Of a stretch of DNA of 64,000 bases, positions 50,578 through 60,154 are shown in pieces. A model generated the notes under the pieces. That model worked only from the letters and a program-made list of their open reading frames with translations. It did not search any database and was not told where the DNA came from. The position numbers and the translations under genes are program-made. Positions within the stretch are counted from its first letter, which is position 1, and every line of letters begins with the position of its first letter. Source of the DNA: Hephaestia sp. MAHUQ-44 (GTDB lineage Bacteria > Pseudomonadota > Alphaproteobacteria > Sphingomonadales > Sphingomonadaceae); contig NZ_JAMSLX010000008.1 of the NCBI RefSeq assembly GCF_023806085.1, forward strand, positions 62,001 to 126,000, written 5' to 3'.

Positions 50578-51327
50578 CTATTCGGCTTGTTTCGCCGCGC
50601 TCCAGAGCATTTCCTTCTCATCGAGGCTGAGCCCCGCAAATCCATCGCCGGCGCGGCGCTCCATGTCGCGGAAGCGGCGCTCGAACTTTGTATTGGCGGC
50701 CCGAAGCGCGGCTTCGGGATCGATAGCGAGCTTGCGCGCCCAATTGACGACCGCGAACAGCAGGTCGCCGATCTCTTCGGTACGGTCCGCGTCGGTCGTC
50801 GCGGTATCGACTTCGGCCAGTTCCTCGACGATCTTGGCGCGCGCGCCGCTGGCATCGGGCCAATCGAAGCCGGTGCGCGCGGCGCGTTTCTGGAGCTTTT
50901 CGGCACGCAGCAGCGCGGGCAGGCCCAGCGCAACTCCGTCAAGCGCACCAGCGGCGGCGTCACCACGTTTGGCGGCGCGTTCCTCGGCCTTGATTTCTTC
51001 CCACAGGTGATGGCCGCCCTCGGCGCGATCGCCGAAGATATGCGGGTGGCGGCGTTCCATCTTGTCGCTGATGGCGGTGGCGACGTCGCCGAGATCGAAC
51101 AGGCCGGCTTCTTCGGCCATCCGGCTGTGGAACACGACCTGGAGCAGCAGGTCGCCGAGTTCGTCCTTGAGATCGGCCATGTCGGCACGCTCGATCGCGT
51201 CGGCGACTTCATAGGCTTCCTCGATCGTATAGGGCGCGATCGTCTCGAAGGTCTGGACGCTGTCCCATTCGCACCCCGTTTTGGGATCGCGCAGCCGGGC
51301 CATGATGCGGACGAGGCGGTCGATCAT
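50578..51327 (-). CDS. mazG: nucleoside triphosphate pyrophosphohydrolase MazG
   Basis: 249 aa. Two MazG-type helical domains in one chain. The first has the metal-binding E-E-x-x-E pattern (YTIEEAYEVADAIE) and KDELGDLLLQVVFH. The second has VEELAEVD and EEIGDLLFAVVNWARKL. It hydrolyses NTPs, including damaged ones, to NMP and pyrophosphate. Convergent with hflX; a short intergenic gap separates the stops. Confidence 0.95.
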   Translation of the reverse strand: MIDRLVRIMARLRDPKTGCEWDSVQTFETIAPYTIEEAYEVADAIERADMADLKDELGDLLLQVVFHSRMAEEAGLFDLGDVATAISDKMERRHPHIFGDRAEGGHHLWEEIKAEERAAKRGDAAAGALDGVALGLPALLRAEKLQKRAARTGFDWPDASGARAKIVEELAEVDTATTDADRTEEIGDLLFAVVNWARKLAIDPEAALRAANTKFERRFRDMERRAGDGFAGLSLDEKEMLWSAAKQAE

Positions 51328-51414
51328 CGGTGTGGAAGGCAGGCCGGAGGTGCTGGCGAAAGGGGCCCCTCGGGCGTTTCAGGATCAAGTTCGATAATAT
51401 ACATTATGTAAAAT

Positions 51415-52020
51415 CTATCCATCGATCGGCACGAGGACGAGATCGCGCCCTTCCACGCGCCAGGCCTGCAATTGCGACAAAAAGTTCATCCCGATCACAT
51501 TGGTGTCGCCGAACGCCGGCGACACGATCACCGGCAGATCGCGGGCGCTGAGGCTGCCGATCGTCACGCGGGCCGCACGCCCCGGCAGCGCGGCGATCGT
51601 CCCGTTGGCGGTGCTGATGATTTCGGGAAAGCCGCTTTCGTCGACGCGGATGCCCGCCGCGGCCGCCGTCGCTGCCGAGATCGCCGTCGTCGTCGCGCCG
51701 CTATCGATCAGCATCCGCCGCGTTGCGCCGTTGATCGAGACATCGGCCCAGAAATGCCCGTCCTCGGCCATCGGGATACGCATCGTCGTCCCCGAGATGC
51801 GTGAGCTGGTGCCGAATAGCGCCGTGTGGATGCCCGACCACGCCGCCGCCACGCGATGCCGCTGCGTCGCCAGCAGCAGCCCCAGCGCGAAGATCGCGAT
51901 CCACGCGATCGCCATCTTGGCCACATGCCTGATCGGAAGCCGCCGCGCGAGCAGCGCCGAGAGCGGCAGGATCAGGCACAGCGCATAGAAAAGCGCGTTC
52001 TGGCTGGTCGCATCGTTCAA
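51415..52020 (-). CDS. membrane-anchored retropepsin-like aspartic protease (TIGR02281 type)
   Basis: 201 aa. Two N-terminal hydrophobic segments (about residues 8-25 and 34-52) anchor a single aspartic-protease lobe of the clan AA type. The active site DSGA is at residues 106-109, with the following alpha-turn and VIGMNFLSQL. A single lobe implies a dimer. Natural substrates of this bacterial group are unknown. It overlaps the MBL-hydrolase stop by 4 nt at the end of a long minus-strand series. Confidence 0.8.
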   Translation of the reverse strand: MNDATSQNALFYALCLILPLSALLARRLPIRHVAKMAIAWIAIFALGLLLATQRHRVAAAWSGIHTALFGTSSRISGTTMRIPMAEDGHFWADVSINGATRRMLIDSGATTTAISAATAAAAGIRVDESGFPEIISTANGTIAALPGRAARVTIGSLSARDLPVIVSPAFGDTNVIGMNFLSQLQAWRVEGRDLVLVPIDG

Positions 52021-52781
52021 AGGACGATCTCCAGCCCATCATAGCCAGGCTCAACCCCGGCGGGCAGCGTCGCGCACAACGTCCGATAATCCATCGACTG
52101 GTCCATATGGATGAAGATGGCACGTTTGGGCGCGAGTTGCGCGATCCATTCGAGTGCGGTGGCGAGATCGGGGTGGCTGGGATGCGGGCGCGCGCGCAGG
52201 CAATCAAGAATCCAGACGTCCAGATTCCGATACAACGTCCGCATATCATCTGTCAGGATATTGAAATCAGTTGAATATCCTACAGATCGCTCTTCAACCG
52301 AGAAGCGCAGGCCGGCCGAATGGATCGAACCATGTGGTTGATCGACCACCGCGATCTCGATTTCCCCCACCGTCAGCCGATCGGGCAGAATTTCCGCTGT
52401 CGCCATGGCCGGATAGCCACCCTGCCCGCCGAACGCATAGGCAAAGCGCTGCTCGAGCGACGCCATCGTATCGGCGCGCGCCAGCCCGCGCACCGGCCCG
52501 CCGATCGCGTGATAGACCTGCCGCAGATCGTCGATCCCGTGGCAATGATCGGCGTGGTCATGGGTCCAGATCACCGCGTCGAGCGCCGCGACATCGGCCG
52601 CGAGCAACTGTTCGCGCATATCGGGGCTGGTATCGACGAGCACCCGCGCGCCGTCATGCTCGACCAGCAGCGAGGCACGCGTGCGTCGGTTACGGGGCTC
52701 GGCGGGATCGCACGCGCCCCAGTCATTGCCGATCCGCGGCACACCTGACGAGGTGCCCGAGCCGAGGATGCGAACCTTCAC
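52017..52781 (-). CDS. MBL-fold metallo-hydrolase (PhnP-like)
   Basis: 254 aa. Beta-lactamase fold with metal motif HDHADH (residues 74-79) and further ligands in PHGSIHS and HPSHPDL-type loops near the C terminus. N-terminal KVRILGSGTSSGVPRIG is typical of the PhnP-like phosphodiesterase group. Exact substrate unknown. Coupled by 4-nt overlaps to tatD upstream and the protease downstream. Confidence 0.85.
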   Translation of the reverse strand: MKVRILGSGTSSGVPRIGNDWGACDPAEPRNRRTRASLLVEHDGARVLVDTSPDMREQLLAADVAALDAVIWTHDHADHCHGIDDLRQVYHAIGGPVRGLARADTMASLEQRFAYAFGGQGGYPAMATAEILPDRLTVGEIEIAVVDQPHGSIHSAGLRFSVEERSVGYSTDFNILTDDMRTLYRNLDVWILDCLRARPHPSHPDLATALEWIAQLAPKRAIFIHMDQSMDYRTLCATLPAGVEPGYDGLEIVL

Positions 52782-53554
52782 GCGCCGGTTTTCGCGAACA
52801 AGGTCTTGAAGTTACGCGTTGTCGCTGCGGCCAGTTCTTCGATACTTTCCCCGCGCAACGCGGCGAGGAAATGCGCGGTATCGACGACGAAGCCCGGCTC
52901 GCCCGTTTTGCCCCGGTGCGGCACCGGCGCGAGGAAGGGCGAATCGGTTTCGATCAGCAGCCGATCGAGCGGCAATCGCGCAGCGGTTTGCTGCAGATCC
53001 TTCGCGTTCTTGAAGGTGACGATCCCCGAAATCGAGATGTAGAAGCCCAGATCGAGCGCGATATCGGCAAATGCGCCGCTCGCGGTGAAACAGTGGATGA
53101 CGCCGGGATACGCCCCCTTCCCCATTTCGTCGGCGAGGATCGCGGCGGTATCCTCCTCGGCGTCGCGCGTGTGGACGACGATCGGCAATTGCGTCTCGCG
53201 CGCCGCCGCCAGATGCGCGCGAAAGCTCGCCTGCTGGCGGGCGCGATCCGAATGATCGTAATAATAATCGAGCCCGCTCTCGCCGATCCCGACGACGCGC
53301 GGATGCTGCGCCCGTTCGACTAGTTTGGCGGTGTCGATATGGCTGTGCTGATCGGCCTCGTGCGGGTGGATGCCGACCGTCGCCCAGACGTCGGGCTCGC
53401 GCTCTGCGGTAGCGAGCACCGCGTCCCACTCGCTTTCGCGTGTCGAAATGTTGAGCATCCGCTCGACGCCGCGCGCGCGGGCGCGTTCGATCACTGCCTG
53501 CTGATCCTCGGCCAAGCCTTTGTAATTGAGATGACAATGGCTATCGACGAACAT
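52778..53554 (-). CDS. tatD: TatD-family deoxyribonuclease
   Basis: 258 aa. Metal-dependent hydrolase with N-terminal DSHCHLN, GIHPH, GESGLDYYYDH, VHTRDA, HCFTASG and the C-terminal ETDSPFLAP motif, all intact. Implicated in 3'-5' DNA/RNA trimming. ATG 53554 overlaps the metG stop by one base (TGATG). The longer frame upstream lies inside metG and is rejected. Confidence 0.95.
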   Translation of the reverse strand: MFVDSHCHLNYKGLAEDQQAVIERARARGVERMLNISTRESEWDAVLATAEREPDVWATVGIHPHEADQHSHIDTAKLVERAQHPRVVGIGESGLDYYYDHSDRARQQASFRAHLAAARETQLPIVVHTRDAEEDTAAILADEMGKGAYPGVIHCFTASGAFADIALDLGFYISISGIVTFKNAKDLQQTAARLPLDRLLIETDSPFLAPVPHRGKTGEPGFVVDTAHFLAALRGESIEELAAATTRNFKTLFAKTGA

Positions 53555-55104
53555 CAGTCGGCGGCCTCCTTGAGCTCGAGCCGGGGAAAGACCGGCGACG
53601 GCGGCGCGATCCGGAAATCGGCCGTGGCGAGCGTATCGTACCAACCCGCATCGTCGAGCGCGGCATGATCGCGCGCCTCGGCGCCAAGCTGATCGAGCAC
53701 CTTGCCCGCCGAGTCGGGGATCACCGGCAAGATCGTGATCGCCAGCGCGCGGATCGCGCGGACCAGCGTCCCCAGCACCGCGTGCATTCGTGCCGAATCG
53801 GTTTTGCGCAACGCCCAGGGTGCCTGCACGTCGATATATTGGTTGCACGCGAATACGCCGCGCATCCATGCCTCGGTCGCATGCGACAGCCCGAGATCGG
53901 CAAATGCCTCGCGGAACGCGCTGTTTGCCTCGGCAACGCCTGCGAGCAGCGCGGTATCGGCCGCGTCGGCGCGCCCGGCCTCGGGCAGCGCGCCCTCGAG
54001 GTTCTTGGCGATGAACGAAAGCGTCCGCTGCGCAAGATTACCGAAGCTGTTGGCAAGATCGGCATTGGCCCGTGTTACAATCGCTTCTGCCGAAAAGCTG
54101 CCGTCCTGTCCGAAGCTGATATCGCGCAGCAGGAAATAGCGCAGCGCATCGACGCCATAAGCATCGGCAAGCGCGACCGGATCGACGATGTTACCGGTCG
54201 ATTTGGACATCTTCTCGCCGCGGTTGAGCACGAAGCCGTGCCCGAACACCTGCTTCGGCAGGTCGATGTTCGCCGACATCAGGAAGGCGGGCCAATAAAC
54301 CGCGTGGAAGCGGACGATGTCCTTGCCGATCAAATGCAGGTCCGCGGGCCACCAGCGCGCGAAATCGCCCGTTTCATCGGGAAAGCCGAGCCCCGAGATA
54401 TAATTGGTCAGCGCATCGACCCACACGTACATGACATGGCCGTCGCTGCCGGGCACCTTGACGCCCCAATCGAAACTGGTGCGCGATACCGACAAATCCG
54501 ACAGCCCGCCTTCGACGAAGCGCAAAATCTCGTTGCGGCGGCTCTCGGGCCGGATGAAATCGGGGTTGGCCGCATAATGATCGAGCAGCTTTTGCTGATA
54601 ATTGGAAAGCCGGAAGAACCACGTCTCCTCGGCGGTCCACTCGACCGGGGTGCCGTTGGGCGAGAGTTTGCCCCCTTCCCCGTCGACCAGTTCCTTCTCG
54701 TCGTAAAACGCCTCGTCACGAACCGAATACCAGCCCTCATAGCGATCGAGATAGAGATCGCCCGCATCGGCCATCCGCTGCCACAGCGCCTGGCTGGCGG
54801 CGTGGTGATCGGGTTCGATCGTGCGGATGAAACGATCATGTGAAATGTTCAGTTTCGCTGCCATGTCCTGAAAATGACCGGACATTTCGTCGGCAAGCGC
54901 GCGAACGGGAACGCCGCGATCGCGCGCGGTCTGCACCATCTTCAGCCCGTGTTCGTCGGTGCCGGTCTGGAACCGCACGTCGCGCCCGGCCTGCCGCTGG
55001 AAACGGGCGATCGCATCGGCGGCGATCGCTTCGTAAGCGTGGCCGATATGGGGGCGACCATTGGGATAATTGATCGCGGTGGTGACATAATAGGGTTTGG
55101 GCAT
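53554..55104 (-). CDS. metG: methionyl-tRNA synthetase
   Basis: 516 aa. Class I synthetase with the HIGH motif at residues 19-22 and KMSKS in GEKMSKSTGNIV near residue 300. The connective-peptide cysteines of the zinc-binding forms are missing, so this is the zinc-free subtype, and there is no C-terminal dimerisation domain. It lies in the series holB-metG-tatD. Confidence 0.96.
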   Translation of the reverse strand: MPKPYYVTTAINYPNGRPHIGHAYEAIAADAIARFQRQAGRDVRFQTGTDEHGLKMVQTARDRGVPVRALADEMSGHFQDMAAKLNISHDRFIRTIEPDHHAASQALWQRMADAGDLYLDRYEGWYSVRDEAFYDEKELVDGEGGKLSPNGTPVEWTAEETWFFRLSNYQQKLLDHYAANPDFIRPESRRNEILRFVEGGLSDLSVSRTSFDWGVKVPGSDGHVMYVWVDALTNYISGLGFPDETGDFARWWPADLHLIGKDIVRFHAVYWPAFLMSANIDLPKQVFGHGFVLNRGEKMSKSTGNIVDPVALADAYGVDALRYFLLRDISFGQDGSFSAEAIVTRANADLANSFGNLAQRTLSFIAKNLEGALPEAGRADAADTALLAGVAEANSAFREAFADLGLSHATEAWMRGVFACNQYIDVQAPWALRKTDSARMHAVLGTLVRAIRALAITILPVIPDSAGKVLDQLGAEARDHAALDDAGWYDTLATADFRIAPPSPVFPRLELKEAAD

Positions 55105-55172
55105 AGCCGCGCTGTTAAGCCATTCGCCGGGCCAAGCAAAGGTAGTGACTCGAGGGCTCGCTCAAATGGGGT

Positions 55173-56162
55173 CTAACGCGGCGAAGGCGTGGCCAGCCGC
55201 GCGACGATCCCCGCCATCTCGAACACCGTCGCCTGCGCGTCGAGCGATAGCGCGCGCGCACTCGCGGCGAGATTGCGCGCAGCGTCATGCGCGTCGAGCG
55301 CGGTGCGCAGGCGGTCGCCCTCGCGCCGGGCCGCCTCAGCCGCGACGAACGACGGCGTGCGATCGAGGAACGCCTCGTAGCGCGGCTGCGCGGCCTTGAG
55401 CGCGAGCGCCTGCGCCAGCCGGGAACGCTCGGCGTTGGTCGGATCGCCCCGCTCGGCAATCGTCGCCAACGCGTGATCGAGCGCCGCCATCTCGAGCCCG
55501 GCATAGCCGAGCGCGCGGCCGGGTGACCCCTGCCCCGCCGCGATCAGCGCTGCGATCTCGTCGTCACCGGCCTGCGGCAACGCTTCACGCAGCAAGGCTG
55601 TCATCGCCTCGCGCGGCAGCGGTTCGAAGCGCAGCAACCGGCAGCGCGAGCGGATCGTCGGCAACAGCCGCCCCGGTGCATGGCTGACGAGCAGAAAGAT
55701 CGTTCCCGCAGGGGGCTCCTCAAGGCTCTTGAGTAGCGCATTGGCGCCGCTGCGCTCGAGGTCGTCGACCGCATCGATCAGCACCACGCGCCGCGACGAC
55801 ATCGACGGTGTGGTCGCGAACATCGCCTGGAGCGTGCGTACCTGCGCGATGGTGATGCTGCGCGCGAGATTTTCCCCCGGCTTGGCGGCATCCTTGGGCA
55901 GGCGTTCGAGCAAGCGGAAATCGGGATGCGAGCCCGCCGCGATCAGCGCGCGCGTCGGATTGTCGGGCGGCAGATCGAACCCCGCGCCGATCGTGCCGGG
56001 CACCGCGGCCTCGGCGAGCAACGCTGCCCCGGCCGCGCGCGCGAAACTGCCCTTGCCCACGCCCTCGGGCCCGGCCAGCAACCAGGCATGGTGCATCGAG
56101 GCGCCGTGCATCGCGGTGAGAAAGGCGGCCCGTGCCGCGTCATTGCCGATCAAGGACGTCAT
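55173..56162 (-). CDS. holB: DNA polymerase III delta-prime subunit
   Basis: 329 aa. Clamp-loader subunit of the AAA+ type. P-loop-like GPEGVGKGS, a Walker B region VVLIDAVDDLE, the SLEEPPAG motif (in NALLKSLEEPPAGTIF) and the TIRSRC arginine-finger region. No zinc-binding Cys cluster between the P-loop and Walker B. The start overlaps the tmk stop (4 nt), the common tmk-holB pair. Confidence 0.93.
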   Translation of the reverse strand: MTSLIGNDAARAAFLTAMHGASMHHAWLLAGPEGVGKGSFARAAGAALLAEAAVPGTIGAGFDLPPDNPTRALIAAGSHPDFRLLERLPKDAAKPGENLARSITIAQVRTLQAMFATTPSMSSRRVVLIDAVDDLERSGANALLKSLEEPPAGTIFLLVSHAPGRLLPTIRSRCRLLRFEPLPREAMTALLREALPQAGDDEIAALIAAGQGSPGRALGYAGLEMAALDHALATIAERGDPTNAERSRLAQALALKAAQPRYEAFLDRTPSFVAAEAARREGDRLRTALDAHDAARNLAASARALSLDAQATVFEMAGIVARLATPSPR

Positions 56163-56788
56163 GGCAGCAGATCGGCGAGCCCGGCGAGCAACGCTTCGGT
56201 CACACTGTCGGGGGCGCCCGACGCATCGATCCGCCGCACGCGCTCGGGCTCGCGCTCGGCGAAACCGCGAAAGGCGGCAGCAACCGCATCGTGGAAACCG
56301 CCGTCGCGCGCGGCGAAGCGATCGGCGGCGGCGCCGTCACGTCCGGTCGCACGCACCGCCCCCTCGCTCGGGGCGATTTCGAGCACGAAGGTACGATCGG
56401 GCAGCAAGCCGCGCGACCCGAAGCCGTGGAGCGCCATGATCGCCGCATCGTCGATCCCGCCGGCCGCGCCCTGATAGGCGCGCGTCGAATCGATGAAGCG
56501 ATCGGCGATCACCCAATGGCCGGCGCCAAGCGCGGGGTTGATCGTCTTTTCGACATGATCGGCGCGGGCGGCGGCAAACAGCAAGGCTTCGCTATGCGGG
56601 CTCCAGCGGGTGACCGCGCCCTGCATCAGCAGGGCACGGATCGCCTCGGCGCCCTCGCTGCCGCCGGGTTCGCGCGTCACCAAGGTGTGCAGCCCGCGCG
56701 CCTCCAGCGCGGCCGCGAGCCGCCGGACCTGGGTCGACTTGCCGGCGCCCTCCCCGCCCTCGAGCGAGATGAAGCGCCCGCGGGTCAT
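56159..56788 (-). CDS. tmk: thymidylate kinase
   Basis: 209 aa. Makes dTDP from dTMP. P-loop EGGEGAGKST (residues 10-19), the DR(Y/F) motif in VIADRFIDSTRAYQGA and the lid region. ATG 56788 (MTRGRFISLEG) overlaps the dacC/dacA-type gene stop by 4 nt; the longer frame upstream lies inside that gene. Confidence 0.96.
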   Translation of the reverse strand: MTRGRFISLEGGEGAGKSTQVRRLAAALEARGLHTLVTREPGGSEGAEAIRALLMQGAVTRWSPHSEALLFAAARADHVEKTINPALGAGHWVIADRFIDSTRAYQGAAGGIDDAAIMALHGFGSRGLLPDRTFVLEIAPSEGAVRATGRDGAAADRFAARDGGFHDAVAAAFRGFAEREPERVRRIDASGAPDSVTEALLAGLADLLP

Positions 56789-57948
56789 CCGAACAGCGAC
56801 GTCAGGCCGTTCCAGGCGCGCCGGAAGAAGCCCGCTTCGCCCACGTCGTTCGCGGCGACCAGCGGCACCGTCTGCGGGCCGGTATCGGGCAATTGGATGA
56901 CGAGATCGGCGATGTGCTGGCCAGCCTTGATCGGCGCCTTGATCGGCCCCGAATAGACCACCTTCGCGCTCATCTCCGGCAAGGCGCCCGACGGCACGGT
57001 CACGGTCAGCTCGCGCGGGGCGACCAACCCGACCGACCCGGCGCTTCCCATCTGAACCTCGGCGGTCGAAACCTGCTTGCCCTTGGCGACGATCGGGTGC
57101 GCCTGCCACGCGCGGAAGCCCCAGTTCATGAAGCGCACCGATTCGCTGATGCGCTGGTTGAAGCTCGTCAGCCCCGATACCACCATCACCAGGCGGCGGC
57201 CGTTCTGTTCGGCCGACCCGGTAAAGCTGTAGCCCGATTCCTGGGTGTGCCCGGTCTTGAGCCCGTCGGCGCCCGCAACGCGGCCAAGCAAGGGGTCGCG
57301 ATTGGCCTGCGTGATCGCCTCGCCGCCCAGCGTCTTGCCCCAGGTGAAATCGGGCTTCGAATAGAAGTTCTTATAGAGTTCGGGGAACTCCTCGATCGTC
57401 GCCTCGGCAAGCTTGGTCAGGTCGCGCGCGGTGACATAGCTGACGCCGTTATCGGGCCAGCCGTTCGAGGTGCCGAACTGGCTGTTGGTCATGCCGAGCT
57501 TCTTCGCCTCGGCGTTCATCTGCGAGACCCACGCCTCTTCGGTGCCTTGCAACCCTTCGGCGAGCACGACGCAGGCATCGTTCCCCGACAAGGTGATGAT
57601 GCCGTAGAGCAGGTTGGCGACGCTGACCTGTTCGTTGGGGGAGAGGAACATCGTCGAGCCCGCCTTGGGCCCGTGCCAGCGCTCCCATGTCTCGGGGCGC
57701 ACGGTGATCATCTGGTCGAGCTTGACCCGGCCCTGCTTGATCATGTCGAAGGCGAGATAGACCGTCATCATCTTCGCGAGCGAGGCCGGTGGAATCCGTG
57801 CGTCGGGGTTCTTCGCATAGAGCACCGCCCCCGATGACAGATCCTTCAGATACGCCACCGGCGCGGGCGTATCGAACGGCGGCGCGGCGGCCATCGTCGG
57901 ATAGGACAGCGCGATGGCGGCGATCGAGGCGACGAACAGCTTCTTCAT
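56785..57948 (-). CDS. D-alanyl-D-alanine carboxypeptidase (PBP5/DacA type)
   Basis: 387 aa. Trims the terminal D-Ala of peptidoglycan stem peptides in the periplasm. Signal peptide (MKKLFVASIAAIALSYPTMA). Penicillin-binding motifs: SLAK (Ser56, Lys59), SGN (ITLSGNDACVV) and KTG (LKTGHTQESGY). A C-terminal beta-rich PBP5 domain and an end rich in aromatic residues (NGLTSLFG) suggest membrane association. In the same series as the SPOR and lytic transglycosylase genes. Confidence 0.93.
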   Translation of the reverse strand: MKKLFVASIAAIALSYPTMAAAPPFDTPAPVAYLKDLSSGAVLYAKNPDARIPPASLAKMMTVYLAFDMIKQGRVKLDQMITVRPETWERWHGPKAGSTMFLSPNEQVSVANLLYGIITLSGNDACVVLAEGLQGTEEAWVSQMNAEAKKLGMTNSQFGTSNGWPDNGVSYVTARDLTKLAEATIEEFPELYKNFYSKPDFTWGKTLGGEAITQANRDPLLGRVAGADGLKTGHTQESGYSFTGSAEQNGRRLVMVVSGLTSFNQRISESVRFMNWGFRAWQAHPIVAKGKQVSTAEVQMGSAGSVGLVAPRELTVTVPSGALPEMSAKVVYSGPIKAPIKAGQHIADLVIQLPDTGPQTVPLVAANDVGEAGFFRRAWNGLTSLFG

Positions 57949-57976
57949 GGTGGATCCGTAACGCTGGAAGGGAACA

Positions 57977-58846
57977 TTAATCGGTGAGGACGCGCGCATC
58001 GCCATAGCCGCGCTTGGCCGCGCCGTCACGCGCGCTCGTCGCCGCCGCGCGCGTTTCATACGGGCCGAGGCGAACGCGGAAATAGCGGCCCGCGGGCTGG
58101 ACGGTGCCGCCGAGCGTCCTGGCAACCCCGGCGGCGCGATCGCGGGTCGAGAAGGTCGCGACCTGTACCTGATACCGCCCCGTCGCCGCGGCAACGGCGG
58201 GCTTGGACGCCGGTGTCGGTGTTGACGGCTTGACGACAGGTGGCACGGGTTTCGCTACGGCGGCGGGCTTGGGTATCGATGGCTTGGGCACGGGGGGCTT
58301 GTCGGTCGGCGGTTTGGCCACCGGCGCCACCGCAATCGCGGGCGGCGCAATCTTTTTCGCGTCGAGCATCGTGCGCAGCCCGGTGAGCAGCACCGGCGGC
58401 GCATCCATCCGCACCGATGCGGGGTGCCCGGCGCGGAGCGCGGCCACATCGACCGCGGGCGGATCGACCTGCCGCACGCGTACCGCCGCGCGATCGCCGC
58501 TGACGCCCAGCAACTGCGCGGCACCGGGCGACAGCGTCAGCACATGCCCGACAGCGACGGGGGCGGTGCCGCCAATCGCGACGAGGATCGTCTTGCCGCT
58601 ATCGATCGCGGTCACTTCGGCGAAGCTGCCGGCGGCAAGCGCGGGCGACGCGGCCGAGATCGCGCCCGAGGCGTCCGCCCCGATCGCGGCATAACCGACA
58701 TCGTCATAGCTTTTGACCGTGCCCGAGGTGCCGGCGGGGCCGGTTGCCTGTACCCCCTCGGGCAAAGGCGGCGCCTTGTCCTGCGCGATCGCGACCGCCG
58801 GCGCTGCGATCAGCACCAGCGCGAGCGCCTTATTGTTCCACTGCAT
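57977..58846 (-). CDS. exported SPOR-domain protein
   Basis: 289 aa. Signal peptide (about residues 1-20), an RlpA/barwin-like N-terminal region (about 35-135), a long Pro/Lys/Val linker (about 165-215) and a C-terminal SPOR domain (about 215-289) with YQVQVATFSTRDRAAGVARTL and FRVRLGPYET. SPOR domains bind denuded glycan at the division septum. Starts inside the 3' end of the transglycosylase gene (17-nt overlap) and precedes the carboxypeptidase gene, so a septal wall function is likely. Confidence 0.85.
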   Translation of the reverse strand: MQWNNKALALVLIAAPAVAIAQDKAPPLPEGVQATGPAGTSGTVKSYDDVGYAAIGADASGAISAASPALAAGSFAEVTAIDSGKTILVAIGGTAPVAVGHVLTLSPGAAQLLGVSGDRAAVRVRQVDPPAVDVAALRAGHPASVRMDAPPVLLTGLRTMLDAKKIAPPAIAVAPVAKPPTDKPPVPKPSIPKPAAVAKPVPPVVKPSTPTPASKPAVAAATGRYQVQVATFSTRDRAAGVARTLGGTVQPAGRYFRVRLGPYETRAAATSARDGAAKRGYGDARVLTD

Positions 58847-59909
58847 CCGCCAACAGCCCCACCGATAACGCATAGAAATTCGAGCAATTGTAATCGAGAA
58901 TGACACGGTAATTGCCGGTGAGCAAATAGGCCGTGGCGCCGGGGCCATCGGGTTCGAGCAGCGTCGCCATCATCTGCGGATCGGTGGGCCAGCCGCGCCC
59001 CTGCGGCACAAGGCCGAGCGCGCGCCACTCGGCGATCGTCTTCCACTGGCTGTGGCGCTCGAACACGCGCGGGCAGCGCGGCGAGACGGTGCGACCGACC
59101 AGCGCGGCGCGGTTGAGCCCGGCGGGGGTCGTCACCGCGAAGCCCCAGGGCTGGCCCTTGCGCCACCCGGCGTTGACGAAATAATTGGCGATCGAGGCGA
59201 GCGTGTCGGCGTCGCTGTTCCAGATATCGATCCGGCCGTCGCCATCGCCGTCGCGCGCGAGCCGCAGGAAGACCGAGGGCAGGAATTGCGGCCCGCCGGT
59301 GGCGCCCGCCCAACTCCCCTTGAGCGAGGATGCGGGCACGCCGCTGTCGATCATCTTGAGCGCGGCGATGAACTCGCCCGAAAACAGCGCCCGTCGCCGC
59401 CCCTCATAGGCCAGCGTGGCCAGCGAGCGCGGCAGATCGAACCCGCCCATATAGCTGCCGTAATTGGTTTCATGCCCCCAGATCGCGACCATGATCGATT
59501 CGGGCACGCCGCTTTCCGCCTCGATCCGCACGAGCTTGGAGCGATTGGCGAGATAGGCGCTGCGGCCACGCGTGATCCGCGCGGTATCGACATGGCGCGC
59601 CTTGTACGGCGCGAACATCGGGATCGGCGCATTGGGATTGCCGCCGGGCTGAGCACGATCGAGTTCGATCACCCGCGGGTTCATCGTCAGACCGGGGAAA
59701 ACCGCGGCGATCGTCGCGCGGCTGACGCCGGCGGCCTCGGCCTCGGCGCGCAATGTTCCGAGATATTGCTGGAACCCGGCCTCGGTCTGCGCCGCCGCCG
59801 GGCCCGCCATGACGAGGCACGCGATCGCCGCCCCGCCCGCTGTGATCCAATTTGCTACGCTACGATACCCCCGCATGGGAGGATTCTTGCCACATCCGGC
59901 CGCGAACAT
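58830..59909 (-). CDS. lytic murein transglycosylase (MltB-like, GH103)
   Basis: 359 aa. Cleaves peptidoglycan glycan strands with formation of 1,6-anhydro-muramic acid. Catalytic Glu in IWGHETNYG, GSWAGATGGPQFLPS and the NYFVNAGWRKGQPWG loop are intact. The signal region is at about residues 20-45. Start 59909 is preferred: AGGGG lies 3-4 nt upstream; ATG 59876 would give a shorter n-region but has no such site. First gene of the wall/replication series read leftward. Confidence 0.9.
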   Translation of the reverse strand: MFAAGCGKNPPMRGYRSVANWITAGGAAIACLVMAGPAAAQTEAGFQQYLGTLRAEAEAAGVSRATIAAVFPGLTMNPRVIELDRAQPGGNPNAPIPMFAPYKARHVDTARITRGRSAYLANRSKLVRIEAESGVPESIMVAIWGHETNYGSYMGGFDLPRSLATLAYEGRRRALFSGEFIAALKMIDSGVPASSLKGSWAGATGGPQFLPSVFLRLARDGDGDGRIDIWNSDADTLASIANYFVNAGWRKGQPWGFAVTTPAGLNRAALVGRTVSPRCPRVFERHSQWKTIAEWRALGLVPQGRGWPTDPQMMATLLEPDGPGATAYLLTGNYRVILDYNCSNFYALSVGLLADAVEQ

Positions 59910-59970
59910 GAACCCCTGATATCCCGCCGCTTGCACAAATCAGCGCATCCGCCCTAAGGCGGCGACAGCT

Positions 59971-60009
59971 GGAAGAGTGTCCGAGTGGTTTAAGGAACTG
60001 GTCTTGAAA
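59971..60009 (+). pseudogene. truncated duplicate of the tRNA-Ser 5' half
   Basis: 39 nt identical to positions 60155-60193, the 5' end of tRNA-Ser(UGA), covering the acceptor 5' strand, D arm, anticodon-stem 5' strand and anticodon loop. Identity stops right after the anticodon loop; the following bases cannot complete the stem. The offset between the copies is 184 bp. A partial gene, probably left by recombination within the tRNA. Confidence 0.85.
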
Positions 60010-60154
60010 GCTAACGGGGGTTTCAGCGCTCGGCAGCGCGGACCGGCGAAAAAGGAGTGTGGTTAGAATCGCTTAGCGGTGGGTCGGGAAATGGCTAAAG
60101 GTGAGCACAGCGCCGCCATCTAGCAGATTTCTAGCCGCGCCGCTGAATCGGTAT

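Noticed and set aside
60010..60154. Second complete tRNA or a small RNA between the two tRNA-Ser copies
   Set aside because: The bases after 60009 cannot pair to close the anticodon or acceptor stems, and I found no other clear fold or promoter.
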